DNA of 64,000 nucleotides from Streptomyces guryensis. GTDB taxonomy: Bacteria > Actinomycetota > Actinomycetes > Streptomycetales > Streptomycetaceae. The stretch covers positions 248,001-312,000 of the forward strand of contig NZ_JAJSBI010000011.1 of NCBI RefSeq assembly GCF_021261325.1, read 5' to 3'. Of this stretch, positions 63,519 through 64,000 are shown in pieces (position 1 is the stretch's first letter; every line of letters starts with the position of its first letter). The notes under the pieces are model-generated. The model saw only the letters and a program-made list of their open reading frames with translations. It was not told the DNA's origin and ran no database searches. The position numbers and the translations under genes are program-made.

Positions 63519-63636
63519 CCTCGGACATTCAGGCCAGAAGGACGATCTGATGCCGGGTTAGCGAAAAGACGCCGTTGACCTGCGAGGATGCGAGTTTCTA
63601 GTCCGTATCTGCAACAGAGATCAAGGCACCTTTCTG

Positions 63637-64000
63637 GTGAGTGAGCGTACAGGGCGGAGCCGACGGCTGTCCGTTGCCGCCGATGGGAAGGGCCTGATCG
63701 GGCATGCCGGGGCGGTGCTGTTGCACCAGGTCGCCGACCGTGCCGCGTTGACCGACGCGCTGCGGCGGCTGTGTCCGGCGGGCGGCAGTGCGACGTGGCG
63801 GAACCGCGCGGATGCGCTGCTCGGACTGGCGGGCGCGATCGTGCTCGGGGCGAAGAACCTGTCCGAGGCCGAACAGCTCCAGGCCAACCACACCGCCGTG
63901 CTGGGGGCCGCAGCCTCGGACCCCATCGCGCACGGACGTTGGCCGCGCTGGAGGAGTCCGCCCGGCAGGTGCGCTGTGGTCCCGTCTGCGGCGGGATGTT
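63637..64000 (+). pseudogene. IS1380-family transposase, 5' part with frameshifts, cut by window edge
   Basis: GTG 63,637 starts MSERTGRSRRLSVAADGKGL, HAGAVLLHQVADRAALTDAL, ADALLGLAGAIVLGAKNLSEA and VLGAAASDP, the N-terminal third of an IS1380 transposase. Near 63,935 the frame is lost (RTLAALEESARQ continues in another frame) and again near 63,975, so the copy is damaged. It continues beyond the window. Confidence 0.75.

Overview
The window looks like a Streptomyces chromosome. It is very GC-rich with strong third-position GC, GTG and TTG starts are common, genes are joined by 4-bp ATGA or GTGA overlaps, and there is an F420-type oxidoreductase, an MsiK-style sugar importer without its own ATPase, and a dispersed streptomycete hairpin repeat. 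From memory, the gene order of the left three quarters resembles the S. coelicolor SCO6659-to-SCO6589 arm region. No search was run.

Left part (1-47,270), ordinary chromosome arm. pgi (cut by the window edge), gnd and a histidine phosphatase end a pentose-phosphate cluster. Next is a quinate/shikimate catabolic unit: 3-dehydroshikimate dehydratase, shikimate dehydrogenase, a TetR regulator and an MHS-family transporter, with two matching 24-bp operator candidates. Three small VOC proteins follow, then a gene frameshifted at a 7-bp tandem repeat, a STAND/TPR protein, and a TetR-MFS pair under a large operator palindrome. From 20.2 to 27.8 kb is a coherent metabolic locus. It has a GTP cyclohydrolase II with the Met120 substitution linked to a formylated product, a creatininase-family hydrolase, a pterin-synthase homologue that has lost catalytic and zinc residues, a dehydrogenase, a glycosyltransferase, a methyltransferase, a flippase-like membrane protein and a CDP-alcohol phosphatidyltransferase. 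I read it as an uncharacterised route from GTP to a glycosylated, possibly lipid-linked pyrimidine or pterin. After it come a peptide/nickel-type ABC set with a frameshifted MFS gene, an ATPase behind a Zur-like box, an amino-acid permease, a beta-glucoside import and hydrolysis operon, an EF-G paralogue with a 38-residue upstream ORF, a TerB protein and an acyltransferase.

Boundary (47,270-48,540). A minus-strand terminator and about 24 bp resembling the 3' end of a tRNA-Leu gene sit beside an AAA ATPase gene that has lost its 3' end. This looks like the junction of an integrated element extending rightward.

Right part (48.5-64 kb), accessory. It has lower gene density, more broken genes and many transposase remnants (IS3, ISAzo13, a recombinase tail, IS1182, IS1380). 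Among these is a nonribosomal-peptide gene set: a degenerate SDR, an adenylation-PCP protein with a partial condensation domain, a P450, MbtH, a CmlA-type diiron beta-hydroxylase, a fatty-acyl-AMP ligase and a second P450. Together they suggest activation and beta-hydroxylation of a PCP-bound (probably aromatic) amino acid for a lipopeptide-like product. No full condensation or thioesterase domain is present, so the assembly line must continue outside the window or has been lost.
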